DNA from: Opitutia bacterium
Lineage (GTDB): Bacteria > Verrucomicrobiota > Verrucomicrobiae > Opitutales > UBA953
Reading direction: 5' to 3'
Assembly: GCA_947488485.1 (NCBI GenBank)
Contig: CANKZO010000151.1
Span: 1-5,796 of the forward strand
Length of the DNA: 5,796 nucleotides
A program made the position numbers and the translations under genes. The notes under the pieces are model-generated. The model was not told the origin of the DNA, ran no database searches, and saw only the letters and a list, made by a program, of their open reading frames with translations. Position 1 is the first letter of the stretch; each line of letters begins with the position of its first letter. Of this stretch, positions 4,602-5,796 are shown one piece after another.

Positions 4602-5796
4602 ATGGCCGAAATCGACGAATCCCAGGCGCAGCGCGAAGCGATCGAAGTCGATCGCTCCAAGGGCGACTTCAAGTACGAGGAAAACTATACCTTCGACGCC
4701 GGCGTGGGCCTCAGCGCCGCGACCGTGGACTATATCGCCAAGGTCAAGGGCGAGGAGGAATGGATTCGCGAGTTCCGCCAGAAGTCGCTGAAGATCTTCC
4801 AGGACATGCCGATGCCGACGCATTGGGCCACAACCGACCTCGAAAACATCAAGTTCGAGGACATCCGCTACTACCTCTCCAAGGGCCAGAAGCCCGTCCG
4901 CACGTGGGAAGAAGTCCCTGACGACGTGAAGAAGACCTTCGAACGCCTCGGCATCCCGGAGTCGGAACGTAAGTTCCTCGCCGGCGTCGAAGCCCAGTTC
5001 GACTCCGAAGCGGTCTACTCACGCATGAAGGAAGAGCTCGAGAAACTCGGTGTCATCTTCTGCGGACCGACCGAAGGCCTGCGCGACCACCCGGAGATCT
5101 TCCGCAAGTGGTTCGGCAAGGTCATCCCCATCGGCGACAACAAATTCTCGGCCCTCAATTCCGCGGTCTTCTCCGGCGGCTCATTCATCTACATCCCCAA
5201 GGGCGTGAAGGTGGCCCAGCCCCTGCAGGCCTACTTCCGCATCAACGCCGAGAACTTCGGTCAGTTCGAGCGCACGCTCATCATCGCCGACGAAGGCTCG
5301 GAAGTCACCTACATGGAAGGCTGCACGGCTCCCAAGTTCGAGACCGCGACCCTGCACTCCGCGGTCGTCGAGCTCGTCGCCCTCAAGGGCGCGAAGATCC
5401 AGTACATCACCGTCCAGAACTGGTCCGCCAACGTCTTTAATCTCGTGACGAAGCGCGGCGTGGCCGAAGAGGACGCCGAAGTCCGCTGGATCGATTGCAA
5501 TATCGGTTCCCGTCTGACGATGAAGTACCCCGGCGTGGTCCTGCGCGGCAAGCGCGCCCGAGGCGAGGTCCTCTCGATCGCCTTGGCCAACGACGGCCAG
5601 CACCAGGATACCGGCGCGAAGATGATCCACGCGGCCGACGACACGACCTCGAACATCATCGCGAAGTCCATCTCCGTCGGTGAAGGCCGTTCGACCTATC
5701 GCGGCCTGGTCCATATCCCGAAGACCCTCTCTAACTGCCGTAACAACACCGAGTGCGACGCGCTGCTCATCAACGAGCACAGCCGTACCGACACCT
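4602..5796 (+). CDS. sufB: Fe-S cluster assembly scaffold protein SufB, 3' end cut by the window
   Basis: The first 398 codons of SufB; roughly 70-80 residues are missing beyond the window if it has the common length of about 470. SufB is the scaffold subunit of the SufBCD complex, where sulfur and iron are assembled before transfer to apoproteins. Family stretches include [14 protein letters not shown] (191-204), [18 protein letters not shown] (218-235), MEGCTAP (238-244), [14 protein letters not shown] (272-285), [14 protein letters not shown] (309-322) and [12 protein letters not shown] (332-343). C241 in EGCTAP sits in the position of the conserved sulfur-accepting cysteine of E. coli SufB, and C385 lies in NTECDALLI. 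The C-terminal catalytic residues are outside the window. ATG 4602 follows the sufC stop by 5 bases, indicating coupling, and no Shine-Dalgarno sequence is seen. SufD is a paralogue but lacks this combination of stretches. Confidence 0.96.
   Translation, partial: MAEIDESQAQREAIEVDRSKGDFKYEENYTFDAGVGLSAATVDYIAKVKGEEEWIREFRQKSLKIFQDMPMPTHWATTDLENIKFEDIRYYLSKGQKPVRTWEEVPDDVKKTFERLGIPESERKFLAGVEAQFDSEAVYSRMKEELEKLGVIFCGPTEGLRDHPEIFRKWFGKVIPIGDNKFSALNSAVFSGGSFIYIPKGVKVAQPLQAYFRINAENFGQFERTLIIADEGSEVTYMEGCTAPKFETATLHSAVVELVALKGAKIQYITVQNWSANVFNLVTKRGVAEEDAEVRWIDCNIGSRLTMKYPGVVLRGKRARGEVLSIALANDGQHQDTGAKMIHAADDTTSNIIAKSISVGEGRSTYRGLVHIPKTLSNCRNNTECDALLINEHSRTDT

Noticed and set aside
5181..5780. 199-codon minus-strand frame inside sufB
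   Set aside because: Antisense shadow of strongly conserved SufB sequence.

Overview
The window is GC-rich bacterial chromosome, densely coding, with strong G/C bias at third codon positions. It holds seven genes. The two at the edges (a tagaturonate epimerase-like gene on the left, sufB on the right) are cut by the window ends. The mix of a UxaE-type epimerase, a Fur-like regulator next to sufC-sufB, near-absence of Shine-Dalgarno sequences and pyrimidine-rich leaders suggests the Verrucomicrobiota (possibly the Opitutae side). This is an inference from sequence style, not proof. There are no tRNA or rRNA genes, CRISPR arrays, insertion sequences or phage genes.

Layout. 1-877 (minus): uxaE, partial at its 3' end. 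878-1017: divergent intergenic region with a good sigma70-like promoter for uxaE. 1018-2112 (plus): leuB, complete, leucine biosynthesis. 2115-2408 (plus): a small Cdd1-like helix-hairpin-helix protein 2 bases after leuB. 2409-2549: intergenic region with a heptamer tandem repeat, a degenerate CCCTRG hexamer array and a C/T-rich leader. 2550-3212 (plus): stand-alone LON substrate-binding-domain protein. 3213-3372: intergenic region with two more CCCTRG arrays in opposite orientations, which can fold into a long hairpin, followed by two 15-bp Fur-family boxes. 3373-3819 (plus): Fur-superfamily regulator. 3838-4596 (plus): sufC. 4602-5796 (plus): sufB, partial.

How the genes fit together. The most coherent unit is regulator-sufC-sufB, with gaps of 18 and 5 bases, probably continuing into sufD/sufS beyond the window. 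SufB and SufC are core parts of the SufBCD iron-sulfur cluster scaffold. The regulator keeps most of the PerR/Fur regulatory metal-site positions, but has Cys where PerR has Asp85 and lacks the CxxC structural zinc motifs. Two 7-1-7 inverted repeats of the type TTAGAATnATTCTAA lie just before and across its start codon. The simplest model is an autoregulated metal-, haem- or peroxide-responsive switch controlling Fe-S cluster assembly, reminiscent of rhizobial Irr.

The left half is metabolic: hexuronate catabolism (uxaE) diverging from leucine synthesis (leuB). No wholly new multi-gene system is evident. The points most worth a second look are the regulator with its paired boxes, the inverted hexamer arrays around the LON gene, and the recurrent Shine-Dalgarno-less pyrimidine-rich leaders.
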